Of a DNA stretch of 64,000 bases, positions 36,201 through 50,226 are shown in pieces. The notes beneath the pieces are model-generated. The model searched no databases. It saw nothing but the letters and a program-made list of their open reading frames with translations, and was not told where the DNA came from. The DNA is from Lonicera japonica (lineage: Eukaryota; Streptophyta; Magnoliopsida; Dipsacales; Caprifoliaceae). The position numbers and the translations under genes are program-made. The DNA lies in contig CM038467.1 in the NCBI GenBank assembly GCA_021464415.1, positions 10,433,411 to 10,497,410 of the forward strand, read 5' to 3'. How positions within the stretch are numbered: the first letter of the stretch is position 1; each line of letters begins with the position of its first letter.

Positions 36201-36405
36201 AGAGATCGTAGATCTGACGCTTTGGGGGGTCAGTGAGAACGTCGTAGGCTTCGGAGATTTGTTTGAATTTGGCCTCGGCTTCCGTCTTGGTGCTAGGGTT
36301 TTTGTCTGGGTGCCATATCATAGCCAGTCTCCGATAGGATTTTTTGAGGTCATCGTCGCTCGCATTTCGGTTTACTTTGAGTATGTTGTAGTAATCTACT
36401 CCCAT
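33242..36405 (-). CDS. Class-II (type B) DnaJ/HSP40 co-chaperone
   Basis: There are two exons, 36405-35903 and 33686-33242, joined across a 2.2-kb intron (GG|GT donor, CAG|TAAG acceptor). They give 315 residues, slightly short for the family. Residues 4-69 are a J domain with the HPD triad at 32-34, which stimulates Hsp70 ATPase. A short Gly/Phe-region substitute ([17 protein letters not shown]) follows. The two C-terminal substrate-binding beta domains come next ([21 protein letters not shown], then [20 protein letters not shown] and [12 protein letters not shown]). No Cys-rich zinc region is present, so it is type B/SIS1-like and probably cytosolic. I chose MGVDYYNIL as the start. An in-frame ATG 36 bases upstream would add a basic 12-residue leader but matches no homologue I know. 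The intron contains repeats and a 141-codon frame of unknown meaning. Confidence 0.9.
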
Positions 36406-36565
36406 TTTTATTTTGCCTCTACAAACTTTTTCTTCTACCACTCACATCACATGTATTGTTGGAGGGAATTGAAGACGAATGAATGATAGAGAAGAGATAA
36501 TAATGTGTCATGTTTTTCTCTCTCTCCCTCTGTGTGTGTGTATGTCTGTGTCCTCTGGGAACGTG

Positions 36566-36571
36566 TATATA
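36566..36571 (-). promoter_or_regulatory. Probable TATA box of the DnaJ gene
   Basis: The minus strand reads CTTATATACAC about 160 nt upstream of the ATG. A leader with CACACACA and GAGAGAGA runs follows it. The fit to a core promoter is good; the start site is inferred. Confidence 0.5.
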
Positions 36572-36955
36572 AGACGTGTTTGTTTGATCATTCCTGAGCG
36601 CGAGTAAGAATTTTTCTCTATCACGTTCATATCGGCTACAACTTACCTTACCGTTAGACATTTTTTTTAATTCTATTTTCACTTACAATAATACTTTTTG
36701 TTTGATTCTTTAATACAACTTATTACTTGGTATTTTAGAGTTTACGTTTTGTTCGATTCTTGAGCACAGCCTATTACTTAGTATTTAAGAATCGAGTAAG
36801 GTATTATCAAACTTTTACTCGATTATCAAGTATCAAGTACCAAATAACAAACCCTTATTCGATACTCAAAGATCGAAAGAAAAATAAGAGTAAAACTAAA
36901 CATTATTAAAGGTGGAAATAGAATCATCCCTCACCAGGTTCGAATCTGGCATTGT

Positions 36956-37428
36956 TAAGGGTGTGTAGAAAATTGAATTGAACCAGTTCAAACTAATCGA
37001 TTTTTCAAGCTTTGCAATTCAGTTCGGTTAAGAAATCGAACAACTGAAGTAGGTCAATTAGGTTATCGGTTTTTTAGTGTATAAAACCGACAAAAACTAA
37101 ACTGAACTACCTAATTCACTTATTATATTTTTATTGGTTCGATGTATTTAACTAATGAGCTATTTTTAAAAAAATAATATGTTAAATAATTAAAAAGAAA
37201 TCTCAAGAATAAAAAATATTTAAGAAGAAAAAATGCCAAAAAATTCAACAAGAAAAGATGGCACAAGAGATAGAAAAACATACAGGAAATTTCAAATAAT
37301 ATAAACCCAAGGTTCAAACCGACTGAAACTAAACCCAATCGGTTTTAACTATTTTGATGATTAGGTTTAGTTGAACTTAAGCATAAAATAAAAAAATCGG
37401 TTTAATTGGACCGAACTGTGCACCCTTA
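36956..37428. mobile_element. Non-autonomous hAT-like element (473 bp)
   Basis: The ends are TAAGGGTGTGTAGAA and, on the other strand, TAAGGGTGCACAGTTCGG. The flanking 8-mers GGCATTGT (36948-36955) and GGCGTTGT (37429-37436) match in 7 of 8 bases. The interior has repeated CGGTTTTA/AACCGA-like words and no transposase. Confidence 0.75.
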
Positions 37429-37436
37429 GGCGTTGT

Positions 37437-38326
37437 ATCCAAGTGAATAAGTTATATATGTCAAGTAAAGTAACATATTTTAAATATCCATACCCATGGA
37501 ACAGGGTATCTAAAAAGTAAATCATTCAACAATACCAGCATTCATGTTACGTACCTGTTTACAGCATCTTACTTGTCTGTGGAATGGAAAACTTACAAGG
37601 TAAGTGGGAGTGAAAGATTATAAAAGTGCAGCCAAAATTTTATTGTACATGGTACGATCAAGCATTATCGTCCCAGTGTACAGTACATGACTCGTGCCGT
37701 CCCATAACCGATCCATCGGAGCAACACTTGGTCCAAAAGTAAATTTACATTTTGCTTGCGTACCAACTCAAATTTTATCTAACACTATCTTAAAGCATGT
37801 GAATACAGATATAGGAGTAACATTTAGCCACAATTGACATGACTAATATTGAAAAACCCTAATTTAATCTTAATTTTGGGTAAAATTATAACTCTTGACA
37901 CGGTGCTATACGACTTACCATGAGATGAACACCAGACTTTTGAGAATTGCACAACTAAATGAACTGAAATTTTCCCGAAATTCATATTACAAACAAACAG
38001 TCCTAACTAAGTCCCTCTCTGCACAAGTAAAAAAACAACAAATACAGGGATAAATCATCAGACAAATAAAATCAAACTATACAAGTAAAGGCGACACAAC
38101 TAAAAAAAAAAAAAATGCGACATTCCCGCCACAATCCCAACCAGCAACTCTAGCCATTATGCACTCGTTCCGTCCAAAGTCAGTAGACTCTGCAGCTCAT
38201 TTTGGCTTTGTGAAAATCAAAGTGCCAAAATTTTCAGAAAAAAAGGTTATCACTTCAATTTGAGTTTCAAAGCAGAGAAACAAACCGCAGGCTTATACGA
38301 GAAACAATATCAATGAGCCCTTTATC
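37437..38326. other. Intergenic / 3' flank of the CDPK gene
   Basis: No gene is seen. The part adjoining 38326 is presumably the 3' UTR of the minus-strand CDPK gene. Confidence 0.5.
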
Positions 38327-41988
<3,662 letters not shown>

Positions 41989-42129
41989 GATTGGTGGTGG
42001 GTGGCTAGTTTTGCTCCGCCGTGATGGGTTGTGGCGGAGAGTGTTGGGTTGGGATGGGGATGGTGATGGAGAAGGTGAAAGAGGCGGGCATTGCACGACA
42101 ACGAATGAGAAAACGCGGGGTGAGGTCAG

Positions 42130-44069
42130 TTAGAAAGGGAAAAGTTGGTTTTGAAAATTAATAACTCTTTCTACAATTTATGCAAACAAGAAATTTTATT
42201 TATTTTTTGCTTTTATTAATTCGATTATATTGAAATTAACTACAAAATATTTAAAATAATAAGAAGTGGTATAGCGTGGTTAAAAGCTTTGCGATAAAGT
42301 TACTAACTCCGATTTTACAAAACAGCATTTAGTAGATAAAAAAAATTATGATAGATGTCCATCGTAATTAAATTAACTTTGGACAGAATTCATTTGTACA
42401 CTGTTGAGATATAATAAAATAAATTTGCGGGTCACATGTTTTATTTATTCTTTTATTCCATTAATTAATATTATGTTTGTTTGTTTTAAAAAAAATTATA
42501 CAAAATCAAATATTAAGTTTTTAAAAAATGTATGACTATTAACACAATAAAATACTACTCTATCACTCAAAAAAAGTGTCGTCAAAGTATTAAAAGTATC
42601 AAAATATTGTATTAAATAATTTTTGAAGTGTTAGAATAAATATATAATATATACCAATAACCTTACCAAAAAAAAAAAAAAACCTCGAATAGTATGAAAA
42701 TTTTAGTAAAGTTAATTAGGTCAGACTTCATCATTGTAATTCAAGCAAGCAACAGTATTTTTAACATAGAAGATTAAGTGCGTAGCCTTAATTGTTATAA
42801 CGTGTTTTTACTGAAAAATCGACTGGCTCTAAATAATTATTCTTCTCTCTCAAAAAAAATAAAATAAAATAACTGTATGAGGTTTGTATAAAGAAAAAAA
42901 AAATCTATGTGAGGTGGTTGAATTAATCTTGTAATTTATTTTCCAGTCATTATATTCACCAAATTAAGGAGTAAACTGGTCTAAAACGTAATCAGCTAAT
43001 TGCTAATCCGAGAGAGAAGAATAATTAGGCTGACATCTACTTTGTTGTGATCGATCATTTTTCCTTTTTCGATGGTTATAAATAATGATTATGGTCAAAG
43101 AGAACTGTATTTTTCTCCCCTGGACTCTTTTTTCACACAACTAATGCCATTGACAAAATATATGATTAAAGAAAACAATAATACAGATTTTTGTTTACTA
43201 TGATCATGCGTTTACCAAGTCCTCACAACAAAGACAACTACAAAGCAAACAAACATGATTGGTTCAAAGTTCATTTTTCAAATTATTTTTTTTAATTTAA
43301 TTTAGTTTATAGAGAGGAGAATACTAGAAAACACGGTCACTGGAAAATAATAAGAAACCAACAAACTTTGATAGTGCCAAATTAAATAGATATTTGATTA
43401 GTTTAACATTAAATCTATTAATGTAAATAAATACTCTCTCAGTTCTAGTTTTAAATTCCATCATTTAGACTTTCAGAATAAATAAAGTTTTCCGGAAAAA
43501 CCTGCTAATTTTTTTAAACATTAGCATGAAATTTATTACATTATTTACATTTCAAAACAATTAACAAAAACTAATGAATATAGGATATTGATTCGGTACA
43601 GAAGGTGTATCGAATTGATTAATTGTGGGTTTATGGGGTAGGTGGTGAAACGAAGGACTGATATTTTTGGGACACCGTTAGTTGAAGTGGTTCACCAATT
43701 GTATCTTTTTGAGAGCAATTAGGACCAAAACACCAGTTTAATTGATTAAAATAACAAATTAAAAATGTGTAGGTGGGTATTAAGCCTAGCCTACTCATGA
43801 TTGGGTCGACTAAGTTATAAGAATACTAAATATAAAAAGATATACCCGATATAAAAGACAGTATTATGAATTTATGAGAGTTCCTTCAGAAAAAGAAATA
43901 AAATAAAAATCTCTCTTCAATAAGCTTGGTAGATTTTGTATTTCTACGAGGACTACATATCACTTGGAAAAATCTCTCTTTGCTGTGGACTAAATGTTCC
44001 ATATTTATACTTAGACGGAAGAAGTGCTTCTTCATTTTGGTCCTTGGCTTTTAGCCAATCTTTTATCAG
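42130..44069. other. AT-rich intergenic DNA, no gene seen
   Basis: This includes the upstream region of the CDPK gene. No clear TATA box was identified there and no other gene was recognised. Confidence 0.5.
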
Positions 44070-44077
44070 TTTGAGAG

Positions 44078-45261
44078 TAGGGGTGAGAAAATATACCATT
44101 TATAATGTACTAAATCGAATTAATACTAAATTGTATCAAAAATTTGGTAATGGTACAATACCGAATTATTTTAGTACGGCACCAGTATTCAAATTCATTA
44201 CCGACAATATACCGTAGCGTATCGAAAAATCGGTACTACCACGGTATACCGTACCATACCAATACCAAATGTGCTATTATACCAAATGCTAAATAAATAC
44301 CAAATTACTAATATTTCATAACTAGATATGGATGAAGTTAGATGAACAGTTCAGATTGTCAACAATCTCATTCTCTGTTTAGACCCATTTCAAATCTAAA
44401 TCAGTTAACATTTCTCATTTCATATAAATATTCCATTGAAACAAATTTTGTCGGTTCATTTTAATATTGTTCAGTTCATTTAAATCGTTTCATTAAGTAT
44501 GCACTTGAACTTTGACATATATAATATTTATCAATGATGAGAAGATGTTGGTTTTTATTTTCTTTTACAATGGGTAATGGCAGTATATAGACTGAACAAA
44601 TGATGTAAAGTAAAGAAAATAAATTAGAGCGTTATAAGTTTTATTTTGAATTTGGAAACTTAGTTGTTTGAGTGGAACTAAGATATATAGATTATAGATA
44701 TATATATATATATATGTATGTATATATTCTGCTTAGTTGTAGGGGTTCTAAGTTCTTCATTATCGTTTTAGTTCTGCGAAAATTGTCCCAATTTATCTAA
44801 TCCATTTGAATTAAGTTGCCTCAATTTACTTAATAAGTTTGAATTACGATAAAAATGAGCTATCATAGTAATAACATATTTTTATCTTTTTAGTGATTTA
44901 GTCTATTTTTTTAGGCAATAAAGTGCAAAGATGTAAATATTAACAAACCATGTCTAATTCTTTTTTAGTTAAATTTAGGTTTGAGCTAAGTTGGCCTATA
45001 TTTTACGTTAATTAACAATAATAAATTATTTTGTAAATTAGTTAAATTCAGAAAATTCAATTAAATTCAAAAAAAAATCTTTTTTATTTACAAGATTGAT
45101 TTTTTGGTAATGTATCATACCATAATGATATTTTGGTATACCGAAATTCGGTATACCGAAAGTTTAATATGGTAATCGTAATGAATTTTGATGTACCAAA
45201 TTTTTAGGTACGGTACTTGATATATTCGATATGGTACGATATTATACGAAATCCACCTCTA
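44078..45261. mobile_element. Non-autonomous hAT-like element (1184 bp)
   Basis: The left end TAGGGGTGAG is mirrored by the right end, which on the minus strand reads TAGAGGTGGATTTCG. The flanking 8-mers TTTGAGAG (44070-44077) and GTTGAGAG (45262-45269) match in 7 of 8 bases. The subterminal regions are full of inverted GGTATACCG/CGGTATACC motifs. There is no transposase. Confidence 0.75.
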
Positions 45262-45525
45262 GTTGAGAGTCAAAATCAGCCATATTAACTACCTTGAACC
45301 ACTTCCCTTTTAATTCCGACATTAAATACGAGTTGATATATATTAAATGCAAGTAAAGTAGTCTGCACACTTGTTATTATTCTTGCGCCATTAATCACAC
45401 TATCTTGTTTGCATAGAGTTTTAAATTTATAAATCAAAACTCGTAACTTTTATCACTGCCACGTGTCACATGTCCAATGTGCACGTAAGATGTCACGTGT
45501 CTGTTGTGCATTGGTCCAGCTGTAC

Positions 45526-45560
45526 GATGAATAGGAAGTGCAGAGGACTTCCTATTCATC
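45526..45560. repeat. Perfect 14-bp inverted repeat, 7-nt loop
   Basis: GATGAATAGGAAGT and ACTTCCTATTCATC pair without mismatch around the loop GCAGAGG. Two CACGTG boxes lie within about 80 bp upstream (near 45462 and 45494). No gene is adjacent. Confidence 0.6.
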
Positions 45561-46032
45561 ACCCACCTAATAAGAATGTTTTTTGAGATAGATAGAAAGT
45601 GTAGAGTACTTAATAAACATAGAATTGGAAGTAGGTAACTACACGGTCAAGCGCACTCAAACTAGTAGAGACTAGAGGAGGCAAAGTCATAAGGCTTATT
45701 ACATTAATAACATCACCCACCTAGAAGACAGATAATTTAATATTCGGCACAAAAAGTCAACAAAAATGACATCTAACTTCATAGATTTATAAATATTAGA
45801 CATAATTTACCTGGTTCATAATTCATTATCAGTATTTGTCATCTCCATTTGACACTGGTTTTTGGTAACACTACTAACTCATTCATAAAGTTTCGTTATG
45901 GATACTTTTATCTAATAATAAGAATAATGGGAAATGAGGTAAAAGGTTTTGTATGATAATATTTTTTGTGAAAAAATTTAATGAATAATAATTTTTAGAA
46001 ATAAAGGTGTAGCTATCATTAGTATTATGAAA

Positions 46033-46552
46033 TAAGGGTCTATTTATCAATTATGTTTTAAAATAAATATTTTGAATGAATGCAAACTTAACTTTGCATA
46101 AATTGTATTGAGTGCAAACTTTACTTTGCACAAAATTGTGTTTTATGGAAACTTAACTTTGCAATCAAAACAATTTAATGCAAATTTGTTTTGCATGATG
46201 TGTTTATATTTTTTAACAAGTATATTCTTATATTTCATTCATAAAACTTTAAAATAACATCAAATAAATACAAGTACATAGCAATGTTTTAGAAAATAAG
46301 GAATGCAAACTTAACTTTGCATAACTCCGAAAAAATGATTATGTGCATTTTATTAATAAATAGGTTTTAAATATGTAATTTGTTAAAATTATTCTATAAC
46401 ATTGTCAATTAAACAATTATTTATAATAATATGCTAAAAAAATATATAGTGCAAACTTAATTTTGCATGATTCCATAAAAAATACAATTTAAAAACTTAC
46501 TGCAAAGTTAACTTTGCACTCCTTTTGGTGTTTGGTCAAATATAGACCCTTA
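46033..46552. repeat. MITE-like element with seven internal palindromes
   Basis: The left end TAAGGGTCTATTTATCAA is mirrored by the right end CAAATATAGACCCTTA. Inside are seven copies of an imperfect palindrome TGCAAACTTAACTTTGCA at 46081-46098, 46113-46130, 46146-46163, 46179-46195, 46304-46321, 46450-46467 and 46501-46518. The last copy, TGCAAAGTTAACTTTGCA, is a perfect 18-bp palindrome. The target duplication is unresolved. There is no coding content. Confidence 0.65.
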
Positions 46553-48306
46553 ATTTACAAAAATATTATTCCTTGGTTCTTTTATAAAAAACTTTTTCAT
46601 ACAAGCCCTATTTTTTAATACCCCTAAGAATAAAAAGTTTCTTTTATAATCCGATAATGTCTTCTTTATTCACGTAGTAAAAAAGTTGTTTTAAAAATCA
46701 TCTCTTTGTATGAAAATATATATATATATATGTCAATGTCAATATCTTGGTATATTACTTAGTATTGAGGATTGGCAAAGGACGAGCAAATTAAAGATCC
46801 CCGTTGATTCCAATGTTATTTTTAAAGAAAAAAGTGACAAAAAATGTATACATTCATAATTTTTCAAACAAATACAAATCGACTATACAAAATCATACAC
46901 ACAAGAAAATGTATGCACATAATTTCTCAAACATACACACATCAAGTAGAAAATAACAAACTTAAGATTGACCGCATATCAACTAGGCAAGAGTGGACTT
47001 AAGATTGACAGAAAAATAAGTCAAAATGGAGTGAGATCGATAATTAATTATATTTATTTTTATCATGTTGAGCCGAAAATTGGCTTTCTCAAACCGATGA
47101 ATATTCTAGTCTACGAAGTGGATTACTTATTTTTTTTTGTATTAATTTGTAAAAAATAATATAAGTATCAATTTAAATGATCAAATTAACGTGTTATAAA
47201 ATACCTGGGTTAGTGTGTGACTAATTAAGACATTTTTTTACTCATTATTTAAATTATTAATTTGATCATTTAAATTAATTAATAATGTGTTATCGTATGC
47301 TTCCTATTTAATTATTATTTATTTTAATATTTTTAACACCTGGACAAACCGTAGGTGACGGTGATTGCAACAATAATGGCAAAGATGGGTTGTAATTTGA
47401 CATAGAAGGAGGGCAAGGAGAATTGGAAGGTTTATAATTAGAACCCAAAAGCAATGATGAAAAAGGCCTCTCTCCTTCCTTCACGTAGGCACCTTTATAC
47501 CCTGGCATGGCCAATTCATTAATTTGAGAGATGAAAAAAAGAGAAAAAGGCCACGTTGTGTAATGAGTTTCACCATTATTATGTTCCCACCATTACCTTT
47601 GCAATTCCTTTTCTTTTTTTTTTTTTAAAAAAAAAAAGGCCAATATTAAACCTCACATGCAGCTCATCTCTTCACGCCTACCTGACCAAAGAAAGGAATA
47701 GAAAGTACTTTTTGTGAAAGTCCCTTTTTCTATTTTGAAACGTTTGAGGTCCCTTGAATTGGGGTAACCCAATCCATAGGAACAGGGACTCAAACCCTAC
47801 TATTTGTTCTTCACCATTAGATTGGCCTAGCTGGCTGGATATTGTTGGATAAAATAGCTTCCAATTGTACATTTTTCTTTTTAAATAAATTTAAGATTAT
47901 TTTAGGAATAGTTTAAAGATTATAACAAACAAAATTAATATAAACATTATGTAAAATATTTTAGATAAACTAAAGAAACGTTAGCATGTGAGAGTCGCGG
48001 TAAGTCGCTGTCTTAATGACAATATTTCCTCCTTACATGCATATATCAATGGTCGATATAATCCCCGAGATAAAAACTATTTATGTCTATATATGAATAA
48101 TATAATTATTTTTATTAAAATACTTCCAACATATATAAAATGCAATTTGTCTGTTAACATGGGTTTTAATAACACAAACATTTTCTATATCACTTTGTTC
48201 TTTCTTTTTTAACATGCACTTTTAGAACCCATATCAACAATCAACGATATACTTACAAGTATCTCTCCAATGTATATGAATTATAATAGCGAAGCTATAT
48301 ATATAT
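46553..48306. other. AT-rich intergenic DNA, no supported gene
   Basis: A 68-codon minus-strand frame (47308-47514) starting MAMPGYKGAYVKEG has a Pro/Ser-rich composition. It lacks a recognisable family or partner exon, so it is not called as a gene. Confidence 0.45.
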
Positions 48307-49010
48307 TGTAGGTGATGCAAAATTTAGGCCCAACCCACGGTAATAATTTGAGAAAGGGAGTTTTGTTATGATAGCGATAATGTGAAAATGGACAAAGGAT
48401 ATTTTTGGTACGGTAGGTTCCCTTGGTAGCGCTAATGCTAATCCGGCAGTACGTCCTTCGTTTGTGTATGTGTGTGATCGTTTTATTGAGCTCCTAAGAC
48501 TGTCAATCAATAAAGGATAAGAATTACAAGTTCTCTCTTTCAAACAAAAAAGACGAACCAACAATTCGCTAATAGCCAAAGTATTCGACAACCAACGACC
48601 AACCCTTATTATGAGCCCTCCCCCTTCTATTTATACGTATAAAATTAGGGTTACATTAACAGTAAAATGATCAAAGAGGGTGATACTTAGATAACACTCC
48701 AGCCTTCTCTCCCTTATCCACAACTAAAAACTTCTGAAAATGTATGTTTGTAATGATGTAATGGAGGTCAGTACGATTATGTACAAATACGTGCGATTCG
48801 GTATGACTTTACTTGTGCACTTTTCATGTGTGAGGCCACGTGTACCATCCTTTGTCGAAGTTGACCTCGGCTTGTCCGTCTCGGTAACTCAGCGTGCCAC
48901 TCTACTCGTTCCCATTGCTCATACCAAGCCTGTTGGCCTAGTTCGCTGTATGGGATCCTAAACAAATTGGACCGGCCCAGTTTTCTTTAGCCAAATTTTA
49001 TACTCCCTCA
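48307..49010 (-). mobile_element. Solo LTR (704 bp)
   Basis: The plus strand reads TGTAGGTGATGC at the left and ACTCCCTCA at the right, giving TG...CA ends. The 5-mer TATAT flanks both sides (48302-48306 and 49011-49015), although AT-rich flanks weaken that evidence. On the minus strand a TATAAATA box lies near 48630, followed by an RNA-leader-like region that ends CACCTACA. No internal coding part is present. It is a different family from the LTR at 10280-11769. Confidence 0.6.
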
Positions 49011-50108
49011 TATATATAATTTATTTTGTGTGTATTAAATAGGTTTATTATTATATATATGTGTGTGCTAGCTACCTAAATTAAAATGTAACAATCTTGC
49101 AACATATGGTGTATTCTGGTAACATTTATACTATTACAAACTAAAGGTTATCGCAATTCATTATGACACCAAATTTTAGTATTTTCTATTTTGCCCTTAA
49201 ACGTGTGTTTTTATATATAAATTATAAATTTATTGTGATTTGAACCAATGACCATAGTACGTAGATTGTTTTTGTCATGTGGGATTAGATGTGGCATTGG
49301 ATTAATTAATTAATCATATCTAATGTTTGTTGTCAGAAATGACATGATAAACAAATACTATCATGTGTTTGGTGTAAGGGTGGACATGATATTTTTATCC
49401 TTTCTTACATTTTGTGCAGCACGGGACATGATTATATTTTGGATTAACTATCCTTTTATCCTATTAGAACCAGATAACACTATACCACCCCTGTATATAT
49501 GTGATTATTATTTTATCCCCGGGTTGACGGAGAATAAAACAATTATAAAAATAAATTTTTAATTAATTATTTGTATTTCAATCTTCTTCTTTACGTCCTT
49601 TAGATAATTAAATTGATTAATGAAAATTTTCGACAATCCAAAATCACAATAACTCAACTAATAAAATTCATTTCTCGTATAATATGGTATTTTTATTTTA
49701 TTGTATGAAGATAATTTATAAAAAAAATTAATTTTAAAAAAATTATATTAAAATTTGAAACTATACTTAATGCATAGTTCGTAAATATTGTATGTACGTA
49801 ATATAGAAATTTTCTCCCGGAAGAGTTTTTTTACGAAGCTTCTTTATAAATAGGATAATTGCATAGCAAAATAAAATAATGTTTGGACAATAATTAAAAT
49901 TGCATGTATTTTGAAAACAAAAGCGTTGCAAAGTTTATTAAATTTTTATTTGACTAGTCCTTATCTTGTCCGATCTCACTTAATCCTTATCTGACTAATT
50001 TCTATCTTATCCTATCCTATCCTATTATATCCAACATTAATCCTATCCGACTAATTATTACTCTTATCCAATCTAGGCTTTTATGCTATCCTATTTTACA
50101 TTTTTGTC

Positions 50109-50226
50109 AGGAAGTCCCGAACTCTTCCCAAATGCACCCTATAATCTTACTCAAACAGGAAGTCCCGAACTCTTCCCAAATGCACCCTATAATCTTACTC
50201 AAACAGGAAGTCCCGAACTCTTTCCA
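50109..50226 (+). repeat. Exact 48-bp tandem duplication, about 2.4 copies
   Basis: The unit begins AGGAAGTCCCGAACTCTTCC. Copies at 50109-50156 and 50157-50204 are identical by eye, and a partial third follows. The identity suggests a recent duplication. Confidence 0.9.

Noticed and set aside
36925..36955. CCAGGTTCGAATCTGGC, a perfect T-arm-like motif
   Set aside because: No A-box or tRNA body upstream, and it abuts a hAT-like element; probably a remnant of a SINE.
46081..46518. Repeated TGCAAA...TTTGCA units considered as a CRISPR array
   Set aside because: Spacing is irregular, repeats are palindromic and variable, no cas genes, and the genome is a plant nucleus.
47308..47514. Small Pro/Ser-rich frame MAMPGYKGAYVKEG...
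   Set aside because: A possible secreted-peptide or first exon was considered, but there is no signal peptide, no family motif and no partner exon.
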